This document shows, piece by piece, positions 24,606 through 33,449 of a DNA stretch of 64,000 nt. This DNA is from Lachnospiraceae bacterium (GTDB taxonomy: Bacteria; Bacillota; Clostridia; Lachnospirales; Lachnospiraceae). Every line of letters begins with the position of its first letter. Positions within the stretch are counted from its first letter, which is position 1. The notes beneath the pieces were generated by a model. That model searched no databases, was not told the origin of the DNA, and worked only from the letters and a program-made list of their open reading frames with translations. A program made the translations under genes and the position numbers. The stretch spans positions 1-64,000 of the forward strand of contig JAILRO010000062.1 of assembly GCA_024698145.1 (NCBI GenBank). Direction: 5' to 3'.

Positions 24606-25397
24606 TTAGTTTGACTTTTTGAACAATTTCGAAAGTTTCTTAAAGAAGCCGGAATCATTTAAATCAAGATACTCAACCTCTTCTCCCAATACTCGCTTAC
24701 AGATATTCATATATGCTCTGCCGGCAAGGGAATTATCGCCAACTAAAGGTTGTCCCTGGTTTGTAGAGATAACAATGTTCTCATCATCAGGAACAGCACC
24801 GATAAGGTCTATGGCAAGGATTTCAACAACATCTTCTATAGACATCATTTCTCCACGTTTAACCATGTCCATACGGATACGATTGACAATAAGATCGGTT
24901 TTCTTTATTTCGTTTGCTTCAAGGAGACCGATAATTCTGTCTGCATCACGAATAGCTGAAACCTCAGGCGTAGTTACGATTAACGCTCTGTCTGCTGCTG
25001 CTATTGCATTCTTGAAGCCTTGCTCAATTCCTGCAGGGCAATCAAGGATTATGTAGTCGAATTCTTTCTTTAATTCTTCAACAAGTTTCTTCATCTGTTC
25101 AGGTGTAACAGATGTTTTATCTTTTGTCTGAGCAGAAGGAAGTAAGAATAAATTAGGATGTGTTTTATCCTTAATAAGTGCCTGCTTATATCTGCAACTT
25201 CCCTCAACCACATCTACAAGATTATATACAATGCGGTTTTCAAGTCCCATAACAACATCAAGATTTCTAAGTCCGATATCAGTATCAATCAATACAACCT
25301 TTTTATCTAACTTAGCTAATCCGGTACCAACATTGGCTGTTGTTGTTGTCTTACCGACACCACCCTTTCCGGATGTGATTACAATAACTTCGCTCAT
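24606..25397 (-). CDS. minD: Septum-site ATPase MinD
   Basis: 263 residues. Deviant Walker A (GKGGVGKTTTTAN), switch region (VLIDTDIGLRNLD), Walker B (YIILDCPAG) and a C-terminal amphipathic, lysine-rich helix (FFKKLSKLFKK) for membrane binding. MinD recruits MinC to the membrane and stops polar division. Confidence 0.97.
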   Translation of the reverse strand: MSEVIVITSGKGGVGKTTTTANVGTGLAKLDKKVVLIDTDIGLRNLDVVMGLENRIVYNLVDVVEGSCRYKQALIKDKTHPNLFLLPSAQTKDKTSVTPEQMKKLVEELKKEFDYIILDCPAGIEQGFKNAIAAADRALIVTTPEVSAIRDADRIIGLLEANEIKKTDLIVNRIRMDMVKRGEMMSIEDVVEILAIDLIGAVPDDENIVISTNQGQPLVGDNSLAGRAYMNICKRVLGEEVEYLDLNDSGFFKKLSKLFKKSN

Positions 25398-25416
25398 TTC
25401 TTATCCTCCATAAATA

Positions 25417-26211
25417 TTATATGATTATATCTTGAATTGCTGCCTTTGAAACGGTTTCCATGTATATATGGCTATCGAGTACGGTAGCAATCATTGGCTC
25501 TTGTTTGAATCGTCTAAACTCGTGTTTGGCTTTCTTATCAGAGTTGCGTGCGATGATATCAGCTATCTGAATCTGAATCGGCTCCATAGTAAGTGCCATG
25601 ACAAAACAATTACGATTGCCCAATGCACCTGCTCTGACGCTGCCTTTGAGTGCTCCTATTATAACGATATTGCCTCCGGCTATTACGGAAGCACCGGGAT
25701 TAACATCACCTATAATAACAATAGAATCTTCTGCTTCTAATGTCTGTCCCGAACGTAAAGTTCCCTTATAAAACATCCCGGACGGACGAGCAACAAAACT
25801 ATCAACACGTTCCGTATCGTTAAATGATGAGTAGTCGTATTCAGGTTCAACATAATCGACAACAGGTTCGTATTCGGATTCAAAAGGTGTATTGTCCTGC
25901 TCGGATGAAGCCTGTTCAAAACTATTAATAGCAGAACAAAAATACTCCTCTAAACTACTACCCTCGTCAATAATATATTGAATATTAAGCTTTGACTTTG
26001 TCTCAATGGTATCTAAAATACGGTCAATTTCCTCATTAGATAGGACACGTCCCTCAAAACCCACAGCAATCTGTTTCTGGCTGTCAAAAAAACTGTCAGC
26101 AGATTGTAAGCGCTTCTCCAATTCTTCGATTAAAACATCAAAATCTTCATTGGGGTCAAGAACTATTGAAATCCCGTATTTGTTACCTTTTATTAAAACT
26201 TTGTTTTTCAT
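25417..26211 (-). CDS. minC: Septum-site inhibitor MinC
   Basis: 264 residues. The N-terminal domain binds FtsZ and the C-terminal beta-helix is clear: LRSGQTLEAEDSIVIIGDVNPGA then GGNIVIIGALKGSVRAGA. The central linker is long and acidic. Start at 26211 has AAGGA nine bases upstream; an earlier frame start at 26247 is less likely. Confidence 0.94.
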   Translation of the reverse strand: MKNKVLIKGNKYGISIVLDPNEDFDVLIEELEKRLQSADSFFDSQKQIAVGFEGRVLSNEEIDRILDTIETKSKLNIQYIIDEGSSLEEYFCSAINSFEQASSEQDNTPFESEYEPVVDYVEPEYDYSSFNDTERVDSFVARPSGMFYKGTLRSGQTLEAEDSIVIIGDVNPGASVIAGGNIVIIGALKGSVRAGALGNRNCFVMALTMEPIQIQIADIIARNSDKKAKHEFRRFKQEPMIATVLDSHIYMETVSKAAIQDIII

Positions 26212-26265
26212 ACGGCAAAATCCTTTACGCAAAACATTGTATAACAAATTATAAAAATCAGCAAG

Positions 26266-29115
26266 TTAATCCGACATATTTACGTTACCCGTAATAGACG
26301 CATTTTCCAATGCTTTTGGATCAAAATAATATGCATAAATGAAACCTGCAAGCTCTTCTGCATTACCCGATGAATAACCGTAAGGAATAATTGTGGTTAC
26401 GGATATTTCCGGTTTGACAAAAGGTGCGTAGGAAACAAATAACGCATGAGCCGGTCTTGCAAGGTTTTCCTCGGCTGTACCGGTCTTTCCTGCAACATCA
26501 ACCTTAATCTGATTGATAATCATATCCTCCGGGGTATGATTCTTAATAACTCGTCTCATTCCGTTATGCACGGTTGTCCACAGCTTGTTATCGAAATTAA
26601 GAGTTCCATGTACAGTATGTGGATTTTCATAAGTTATATTCCCGGTAATATCCCTTATTTCTTTGATTATACTAAGATCATAACACGTACCGCTTGTTGC
26701 GATTGTTGTTACATATCTTGATAACTGTGTTGGTGTGTATGCATTAGTACCCTGTCCAATAGCACTTCGAACGACGGTTTCATCGGAAACTTTTGGATCA
26801 ATTTCATCAAGCTCAATTCCGGAATTAGTATCAAGTCCAAACATTCCTGCATATTTTGCAAGTTTTTTAAGACCGTCATTATCCGAGAAATGATCCTCAC
26901 CGCCACCGAGTCTGTAACCAACCTCGTAGAAGAAATAGTTACAAGAAACCTCGAGGGCTTCCTCAATACCAATTTCACCGTGTTTACCGGGGTAATACCA
27001 ACATTTTGCAGGCGGATCTACCTTGGTATAGATACCTTCTGCATCAATGATTGTATCGATATCAATAGCCTTCTCTTCTACCGCAGCGATGGTTGTCAAC
27101 ATCTTGTAAGTTGAACCGGGCGCGGTTCTCTGCTGTGTTGCCCTGTTGTAGAGAGGTTTTGTTTTATCAGCAATAAGCTTTGCATAATAGTCTGCATCAA
27201 TCGAATTGGTAAGTCTGTTATTATCGTAACTTGGATAACTTACCATTGCTCGTATTTCACCTGTATTGGTATCCGTAACAACAACAGAACCCTCGCAAGG
27301 ATCAAGCGCAAGCTGTGCAGGTGTAACTTCAAGGTTATTGATTTTTCTTCTGATAAACTTGTAATCAGATAGCTTGCCACTTGCAAAATCTTTGTAATCT
27401 TTATCTTTTTCTTTGTCGAGCAATTTCTGTTCGAACATAATCTGTATAACCTGCGTACCGTTAACGACGCCGGATTTGATCATGTATTTCATAACCAACT
27501 TGTTGAAATCAGTATCGTCGGAAAGTTCATCCTTGATGTATTCGACAAGTGCGGAATAAACCTCGTTTGAATCATAATAATCATTTGAAAGATTGAATGA
27601 TGAAATGTCGATAGCACCCTGATTAATTGCATAGTGAAGATATGTTCCAAGAGAAATCTCCTCTGCAACAAACTGTTTGTAGGTTTCGTCTGTACTATCA
27701 ATGGTTTTGGTATTGTAAATACCGTTGTTAGCTAGCATTTTGTAAATGTAGTCCATGTAAGACTCGTATTCAGGATCAAGTTCTGCATCTGAGATTTCGC
27801 TTGTTTTGAAAATATTGCAAATCTCTGATATTGCATGATTCTTGGATTCGTTTAATACATTATTAACCTGCTTTTCGTAAGTACCTGCATCTTTTTCTGC
27901 AAGGTGTGTAATATCAAGTGCATTATTATCAAATAATGCGTAATAAACGTCATATATAGGAATACGTTTATCTATAGTCTTATCTTCATCAACTTCCTGA
28001 TCTGTGATGTTTGCAAGAAGCACGCTGGCAATTTCTTTCTCAAGCGTGTCATAGCAATATTTCTGCAAATCAGAATTGATTGTAAGATAAATATCTCTTC
28101 CGGCAACCGAATCCTGTTGGTCGCTTCGCTCAATAATCTTACCAAGATTATCTACATATATTTCTTCAATACCATTGGTACCTCGAAGAGTCGACTCGTA
28201 CTTCTTCTCCAAACCGGTTTTACCAATCATATCTCTGCTGTCATACTTGTTTTCTTTGGAAAGATTCTCGTTATATTCGTTCATTTCGTCAGTGGAAATG
28301 GTACCGATATATCCAATGATATGTGCAAAATATTCTGCGTCGTTATAAATTCTTATAGAGTCAACAACAACATCAATTCCAAGAAGTTCTGCGCTGTTCT
28401 CCTTGAGTTCTGCAACGCTCTCGTCACTGATATCCATAGCTATATTGACAGAAATATACTGCTGGAAACGATTAAGCCAAAGTGCATAGCGTACACTCAT
28501 GATTTTTAACGCTTCCTCTTTGTCATACTCGTCTGAAATATTGAAGTTCTTCTCGCCTGCAAGATAATTAAAAACATCTTCTGCAGTTGAGTTTCGTTCT
28601 TTGTCTGTCAATTCATCAGACGAACCGTATCCGTAAATATCTGCAAGAAATCGAAGTTTCTCCGAATTGCTTGAAGTTGTAAACTTAAAAGAACCATTAG
28701 AATATTCCAATGGGAAATTAACACTTATTGTATCGTTATGTTTCTCCAATATATGGATTGTCTTTGCAACAATAAGGTTTTTCATTTCGTTTTCGGTAAT
28801 ATTATTCTGTCTTGCAACCTCGGACAACTGGTTATTATTCTCAAATGTTACAGCATAAGCTAATCTGTTATAGGCAAGCAAATTACCGTCGCAATCGTAT
28901 ATATTACCCCTTGAAGCTTCAACGGTAATAGTCTTTTTTGACTTATAAGTAAAGTTCTCCAAGTGTTCACGTCCCTCAATAATCTGAAGTCTGAACAAAT
29001 TGCTAATAAGTATTGTAAAAAGCAAAAAGAATACTACGGATACAATAAACAAACGATGCGATATATATTCAATTAAAAACTCTTTTATTGCATGAAGCAA
29101 TTCTCTGATCATCAT
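26266..29115 (-). CDS. mrdA: Penicillin-binding protein 2 (elongation transpeptidase)
   Basis: 949 residues, longer than most PBP2 (600-700). An N-terminal membrane helix (about 20-42) is followed by the dimer domain (GREHLENFTYKSKKTITVEA). The catalytic motifs are STYK (in APGSTYKM), SCN (VSCNYFFYE) and KTGTAEE. The extra length is an acidic insert between about residues 360 and 600, in front of the SVVVTDTNTGEIRAM segment. PBP2 crosslinks peptidoglycan in lateral growth with RodA. It overlaps mreD by four bases (ATGA). Confidence 0.93.
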   Translation of the reverse strand: MMIRELLHAIKEFLIEYISHRLFIVSVVFFLLFTILISNLFRLQIIEGREHLENFTYKSKKTITVEASRGNIYDCDGNLLAYNRLAYAVTFENNNQLSEVARQNNITENEMKNLIVAKTIHILEKHNDTISVNFPLEYSNGSFKFTTSSNSEKLRFLADIYGYGSSDELTDKERNSTAEDVFNYLAGEKNFNISDEYDKEEALKIMSVRYALWLNRFQQYISVNIAMDISDESVAELKENSAELLGIDVVVDSIRIYNDAEYFAHIIGYIGTISTDEMNEYNENLSKENKYDSRDMIGKTGLEKKYESTLRGTNGIEEIYVDNLGKIIERSDQQDSVAGRDIYLTINSDLQKYCYDTLEKEIASVLLANITDQEVDEDKTIDKRIPIYDVYYALFDNNALDITHLAEKDAGTYEKQVNNVLNESKNHAISEICNIFKTSEISDAELDPEYESYMDYIYKMLANNGIYNTKTIDSTDETYKQFVAEEISLGTYLHYAINQGAIDISSFNLSNDYYDSNEVYSALVEYIKDELSDDTDFNKLVMKYMIKSGVVNGTQVIQIMFEQKLLDKEKDKDYKDFASGKLSDYKFIRRKINNLEVTPAQLALDPCEGSVVVTDTNTGEIRAMVSYPSYDNNRLTNSIDADYYAKLIADKTKPLYNRATQQRTAPGSTYKMLTTIAAVEEKAIDIDTIIDAEGIYTKVDPPAKCWYYPGKHGEIGIEEALEVSCNYFFYEVGYRLGGGEDHFSDNDGLKKLAKYAGMFGLDTNSGIELDEIDPKVSDETVVRSAIGQGTNAYTPTQLSRYVTTIATSGTCYDLSIIKEIRDITGNITYENPHTVHGTLNFDNKLWTTVHNGMRRVIKNHTPEDMIINQIKVDVAGKTGTAEENLARPAHALFVSYAPFVKPEISVTTIIPYGYSSGNAEELAGFIYAYYFDPKALENASITGNVNMSD

Positions 29116-29621
29116 ATTGTGTCTGCCTCTTTCACCTGTTTCAAACGTAAGTTGATTCGAACTAAAATCTTATAAAAGAAAAGAGTAATCAAAATTGTGT
29201 ATATCATTTCAGGCAAAATGATTTCAATCAAATATTCAGCAAAATCAAGCTTATTTCTAAGCATGAAGAAAAATACATAAATAATTACGTTATACAAAAA
29301 ATCATTAACCGATATCGTAAACATTGGTAACAGTACATCTTCAACGTAGTAAATACGATGAAAGAAACCGTTGCCATAACCCAATGTCATATATATAAAT
29401 GCATAAGGTCCTAACACCTGTCCAAAATAAATATCAACCAAAAGACCTGAAAAGAAACCAACTAAAAGTCCTTCTTTTCGACCTCTCATAAGTCCGAAAG
29501 ACATGGTTAATATTAAAAGCAGGTTTGGTACAACCCCTGCTAATTCAATGTAATGGAATACTGTTGACTGTAACAAAAAACACACAACAATCAATATTCC
29601 AATTGTGATACATCTTTTCAT
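29112..29621 (-). CDS. mreD: Rod shape-determining protein MreD
   Basis: 169 residues, five or so membrane helices, in the mreC-mreD-PBP2 order. GRKEGLLVGFFSGLLVDIYFGQ is the conserved segment. MreD is an integral member of the elongation complex. Confidence 0.9.
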   Translation of the reverse strand: MKRCITIGILIVVCFLLQSTVFHYIELAGVVPNLLLILTMSFGLMRGRKEGLLVGFFSGLLVDIYFGQVLGPYAFIYMTLGYGNGFFHRIYYVEDVLLPMFTISVNDFLYNVIIYVFFFMLRNKLDFAEYLIEIILPEMIYTILITLFFYKILVRINLRLKQVKEADTI

Positions 29622-29635
29622 ATAAAGACTCCTAA

Positions 29636-30706
29636 TTAATGTTGTTCTTCACGTTCATTCCGGTCATCAGGTAAAGCACCGTCCTCTCTCGAACTTTCGG
29701 AAGTATCTTCACCATCAGCATTTTCTTCTTGTGTAGTAGCCTCTGTATCATTGTCATCGGAGTTTTCCGTGGTTGTTTCATCTTCTTCTGAAGTATCTTC
29801 AGGAACCTGTGTGTCAGGACTTGTCACACTGTCATAAATATTCTTACTCTTTGAATTGGTTCTGTAAGTTTTCTTCAAATCGGTAATAACCAAAACTTCA
29901 GTTAAATTAGAAAAATCAACTACCGGAATACATTTGGCTGACTGTGTAAGATTGTTGGAATCCATTACAACATCAGACACATATCCGATTAAAATACCCG
30001 GAAGGAATTTGTTACTGACATGAGAAGTTACAATCTCCGAACCTTCTTCTATTGTGTCAGCCTTATCAATATAATTGATATGAATATATCCCTGCTTCAT
30101 AGCAGAAATATCTCCGGATATAGTACAAAGACTGTCAGTTCCGCTAATAGATGCACTGACGTTACTGTTGTCATCGATAATTGCACGCACTTTGGAATAA
30201 CCGCTTCCAACTTCTGTTACTATACCTGCAAGTCCACCATCGGCAAGAACGTTACAACCGACTTTGATTCCATCTTCTTCGCCTTTGTTGATAATAAATG
30301 TATAAAACCAGTTAGTTGAATCGGTTGAGATTACGCGTGCACCGATAGTATTGTATTCTACGTACTGTTCTTTTAATTCAAGCAATTCCTGAAGTCTCTT
30401 AAGCTCGTATTTCTCCTGCTCATAAATCTTCTCTTTCGCTTTGTATTCAGCAAGTTTTGCCTGTAATTCTTTGTTTTCTTTCAAAAGAGCTTTCTTTTCT
30501 TTGCTATTCTTAACACCAAGATACAATGAAGAACCTGCGGCATTAACCCCGGTTTGCATAGGTGTTACAATTGTTCCTGTAATTGACTTAAGAAAAGAAA
30601 AACGACTCTCAAAAACAATCGAAAGCAAAAGCATGATTATGCAAATAACAGTCATAAATAAATATATGTATTTGGGTGGTATTACTTTTCTGTCATGAAA
30701 ATTCAT
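29636..30706 (-). CDS. mreC: Rod shape-determining protein MreC
   Basis: 356 residues: an N-terminal membrane helix, a coiled coil rich in Lys/Glu (about 60-110) and the double barrel domain (GARVISTDSTNWFYTFIINKGEEDGI, GLAGIVTEVGSGYSKV). The last 70 residues are a highly acidic Thr/Ser/Glu/Asp-rich tail outside the cell. MreC links MreB, MreD and PBP2. No mreB gene lies upstream in this window. Confidence 0.93.
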   Translation of the reverse strand: MNFHDRKVIPPKYIYLFMTVICIIMLLLSIVFESRFSFLKSITGTIVTPMQTGVNAAGSSLYLGVKNSKEKKALLKENKELQAKLAEYKAKEKIYEQEKYELKRLQELLELKEQYVEYNTIGARVISTDSTNWFYTFIINKGEEDGIKVGCNVLADGGLAGIVTEVGSGYSKVRAIIDDNSNVSASISGTDSLCTISGDISAMKQGYIHINYIDKADTIEEGSEIVTSHVSNKFLPGILIGYVSDVVMDSNNLTQSAKCIPVVDFSNLTEVLVITDLKKTYRTNSKSKNIYDSVTSPDTQVPEDTSEEDETTTENSDDNDTEATTQEENADGEDTSESSREDGALPDDRNEREEQH

Positions 30707-30721
30707 AGACTCTCCATCCTT

Positions 30722-30988
30722 TTAGATAAATCTGTAAGCGATAATTCCGATCACAAGTCCTATAATACTTGCGATATTAATCGTTATAGTCAGGCCGAAT
30801 GTAAGAACAAAAATACCCAAATCCAGCACTAACGGTGATGTCAGACCGAATGTCTGACCGTATCCGAGCCAGCTTAAGAAGCTTACATGAGTCGCTAAAG
30901 TACCAAGTAAACCTCCTATAACAATGCCGCATAATAATATAACAATAAGTATCCAATTATTCTTTCTTGAACTACCGACAGCTGCCAT
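30722..30988 (-). CDS. DUF4321 small membrane protein
   Basis: 88 residues. A first helix (WILIVILLCGIVIGGLLG) and a second C-terminal one flank a conserved middle (LGYGQTFGLTSPLVLDLGI): the DUF4321 pattern. It lies 15 bases before mreC, in the same direction, with AAAGGAG upstream. A link to the rod complex is suggested by position only. Confidence 0.85.
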   Translation of the reverse strand: MAAVGSSRKNNWILIVILLCGIVIGGLLGTLATHVSFLSWLGYGQTFGLTSPLVLDLGIFVLTFGLTITINIASIIGLVIGIIAYRFI

Positions 30989-31036
30989 GATAATGTCTCC
31001 TTTGTGTCTGATATTTGATGATTAACACAACAAACT

Positions 31037-31065
31037 ACTATAACATAAATTGATAATTTCTTCAA
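31037..31065 (-). promoter_or_regulatory. Promoter of the DUF4321-mre-min-rod run
   Basis: TTGAAG (31060-31065), 17 bases, TATAGT (31037-31042) on the minus strand, about 50 bases before the DUF4321 start. Confidence 0.68.
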
Positions 31066-31081
31066 GAAAATCGACTCATTT

Positions 31082-32368
31082 TTAAGAAATAGAAACAAGT
31101 CCTTTTTCTTCTAATCGGGCAAGTGATTTCATGATTCCGAAACGTGCATGATCGTATGAAAGACCACCCTGGAAATATACTGTATAAGGCTCGTGCATAG
31201 GTGCATCTGCTGATAATTCAATCGACGCTCCGGATATAAATGCTCCGGCTGCCATTATTACGTCGCAGTCGTATCCCGGCATTGCCCAAGGTGTTGGCGT
31301 AACATAAGAATCGACAGGTGCTGCATATTGTATTCCTTCGCAGAAAGCCACAATCTTATCCGGATCATGGAAAGTTATTGCCTGAATAATATCATGACGC
31401 GGTTCGGCAGCATTAGGTGTACACTCGAAGCCAAGATGTTCATAAAGGTTTGCAGCATATATCGCACCTTTAAGGGCACCATTTACAACCTGGGGTGCAT
31501 TAAATAATCCCTGGAAGAAATCCTTTGTAACACCAAGTGTTGCACCTACTTCACTTCCGAGTCCTGGTGCTGTAAGTCGGTAATATGCTTTGTCGATGCA
31601 TTCCTGCGTTCCGCAAATATATCCACCAATTGGCGCGAGTCCGCCGCCGGGGTTTTTGATAAGTGAACCAACAACCATATCAGCACCAACGTCTGAAGGC
31701 TCGATAATATCAACGAATTCACCATAACAATTATCAACCATGCAGATAATATCAGGATTAATTCCTTTGATAAATGATATCAACTCACCGATCTGTTTAA
31801 CCGAAAATGTTGGACGTGTAAGATATCCCTTAGAACGCTGTATTGTCATCATTTTTGTTTTATCAGATATAGCATTCTTGATTCTATCATAATCAAAACT
31901 GCCGTCTTCTAACAGTTCAACCTGTTTGTAAGTCACACCAAACTCTGCAAGAGAACCTGTGGATTTTCTTATACCGATTATCTCTTCCATTGTGTCATAT
32001 GGCTTTCCGACAGGTGATATAAGCTCATCTCCGGGACGAAGAATTGCAGACAACGCCAGATATAATGCGTGTGTTCCGCATGTTATCTGTGCTCTGACAA
32101 GTGCTGCCTCTGTATGGAAAATATCTGCATACACCTTTTCTAACGTTTCTCTTCCGATATCATTATATCCATAGCCGGTTGTACCTGCAAAATGAGCTTC
32201 CGCAAGCTTATTTTTCTGCATGGCATTTAACACTTTCATTTGGTTATACTCGGTTATTTTATCAATTTTAGCATAGCGTTCCTTCAAGGACTCTTCTATT
32301 TCTTCTGATAATTTCAGGACTTTTTCGGATACGCCCATCTGTTCATATATGCTCTTTAAATCATTCAT
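31082..32368 (-). CDS. Methionine gamma-lyase family protein (YnbB-like)
   Basis: 428 residues of the fold-type I PLP enzymes annotated as methionine gamma-lyase or 'aluminium resistance' proteins. The PLP lysine is probably in GSLIKNPGGGLAP, preceded by the cofactor aspartate region (IICMVDNCYGEFVD). The actual substrate is unproven. The gene lies downstream of miaA, as ynbB does in Bacillus, but has its own promoter (32402-32430). Confidence 0.85.
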   Translation of the reverse strand: MNDLKSIYEQMGVSEKVLKLSEEIEESLKERYAKIDKITEYNQMKVLNAMQKNKLAEAHFAGTTGYGYNDIGRETLEKVYADIFHTEAALVRAQITCGTHALYLALSAILRPGDELISPVGKPYDTMEEIIGIRKSTGSLAEFGVTYKQVELLEDGSFDYDRIKNAISDKTKMMTIQRSKGYLTRPTFSVKQIGELISFIKGINPDIICMVDNCYGEFVDIIEPSDVGADMVVGSLIKNPGGGLAPIGGYICGTQECIDKAYYRLTAPGLGSEVGATLGVTKDFFQGLFNAPQVVNGALKGAIYAANLYEHLGFECTPNAAEPRHDIIQAITFHDPDKIVAFCEGIQYAAPVDSYVTPTPWAMPGYDCDVIMAAGAFISGASIELSADAPMHEPYTVYFQGGLSYDHARFGIMKSLARLEEKGLVSIS

Positions 32369-32401
32369 AAACTGCTCTCCCTTTAAAAAATCAATGCGTA
32401 C

Positions 32402-32430
32402 ATTTTAACAGAGTTTTTCCTCGCAGACAA
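32402..32430 (-). promoter_or_regulatory. Promoter of the methionine gamma-lyase family gene
   Basis: TTGTCT (32425-32430), 17 bases, TAAAAT (32402-32407) on the minus strand. Confidence 0.6.
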
Positions 32431-32452
32431 GTTGAAACTTTATAATTAAAAA

Positions 32453-32485
32453 TCTCCGATATCCATCAAAAACAGATATCGGAGA
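32453..32485 (-). terminator. Terminator after miaA
   Basis: TCTCCGATATC and GATATCGGAGA form an 11-bp perfect stem; on the minus strand it is followed by TTTTTAATT. It ends the miaB-mutS-mutL-miaA transcript. Confidence 0.85.
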
Positions 32486-32495
32486 ATAACCCTTA

Positions 32496-33449
32496 CTATA
32501 AAAAACTATTTCTCTTGCCAAGTTCTTCTTTTATGAAATCAAGTTGAGATTCTGTTGATGTTAAAATACTTTTATCAACCCATATAACATCACGCTCTCT
32601 TCTAAACCACGTAAGCTGTCTTTTTGCAAAATGTCTTGTGTCACGTTTTAATATATAGACAGCATCTTCAAGGCTGCAAGAACCATTTATATAAGGGACA
32701 ATTTCTTTATATCCAAGTCCCTGCATGGAAACCATATCCGGTTTGCATCCATAATCAAGAAGGCCTTTAACTTCATCAACGAGCCCTTGTTTTACCATGA
32801 TATCTATACGTTTTTCAATTCTGTCATATAGTATATTACGATCGTGATTAAGAACAAAATATGCAAAATTATAAGGTGATTCTTTGCTTCTTTGTTCAAC
32901 GTTGTGTTTGGATATAGGATATCCGTTTTCTTTGAAAAACTCTATTGCTCGAATCACACGTTTTACGTTGTTTTTATGTATTACTTCTGCTGACTTGGGA
33001 TCAATTTCTCTTAATTTATCATGAAGTTTATCAGCGCCGTATTCTTCATAAAATGCATTAAGCTCGTCGCGATAACGTGATTGCTCTTCGTTCTCATCAA
33101 ATGCAATATCGTAAAGTATCGATTGAATATAGAATCCGGTTCCGCCGACAATTATAGGTATTCTTCCGTTTTCATATATCTTATTCATTGCATCTTTGGC
33201 ATGTTTTTGAAAAAGAAATACGTTAAAATCTTCTTTAGGGTCAAGAATATCTATTAAATGATGAGGCACACCGTTCATTTCCTCCGGCATAATCTTTGCC
33301 GTACCAATATCCATTTTTTTATATACCTGCATTGAATCTGCGGATATTATTTCACCGTTTACTTCTTTGGCAAGAGAAATAGACAGCTCGGTTTTACCCA
33401 CTGCTGTCGGCCCCGTTAGTATTATAAGTGGTTTCTTCTCTGTACTCAT
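32496..33449 (-). CDS. miaA: tRNA dimethylallyltransferase
   Basis: 317 residues. The P-loop GPTAVGKTELS opens the protein, followed by the SADSMQVYKKMDIGTAK and PHHLIDILDP segments typical of MiaA. It adds a dimethylallyl group to A37 of tRNAs reading codons that start with U, the substrate for MiaB, whose gene lies in the same run. The start codon overlaps the mutL stop by four bases. Confidence 0.96.
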   Translation of the reverse strand: MSTEKKPLIILTGPTAVGKTELSISLAKEVNGEIISADSMQVYKKMDIGTAKIMPEEMNGVPHHLIDILDPKEDFNVFLFQKHAKDAMNKIYENGRIPIIVGGTGFYIQSILYDIAFDENEEQSRYRDELNAFYEEYGADKLHDKLREIDPKSAEVIHKNNVKRVIRAIEFFKENGYPISKHNVEQRSKESPYNFAYFVLNHDRNILYDRIEKRIDIMVKQGLVDEVKGLLDYGCKPDMVSMQGLGYKEIVPYINGSCSLEDAVYILKRDTRHFAKRQLTWFRRERDVIWVDKSILTSTESQLDFIKEELGKRNSFL

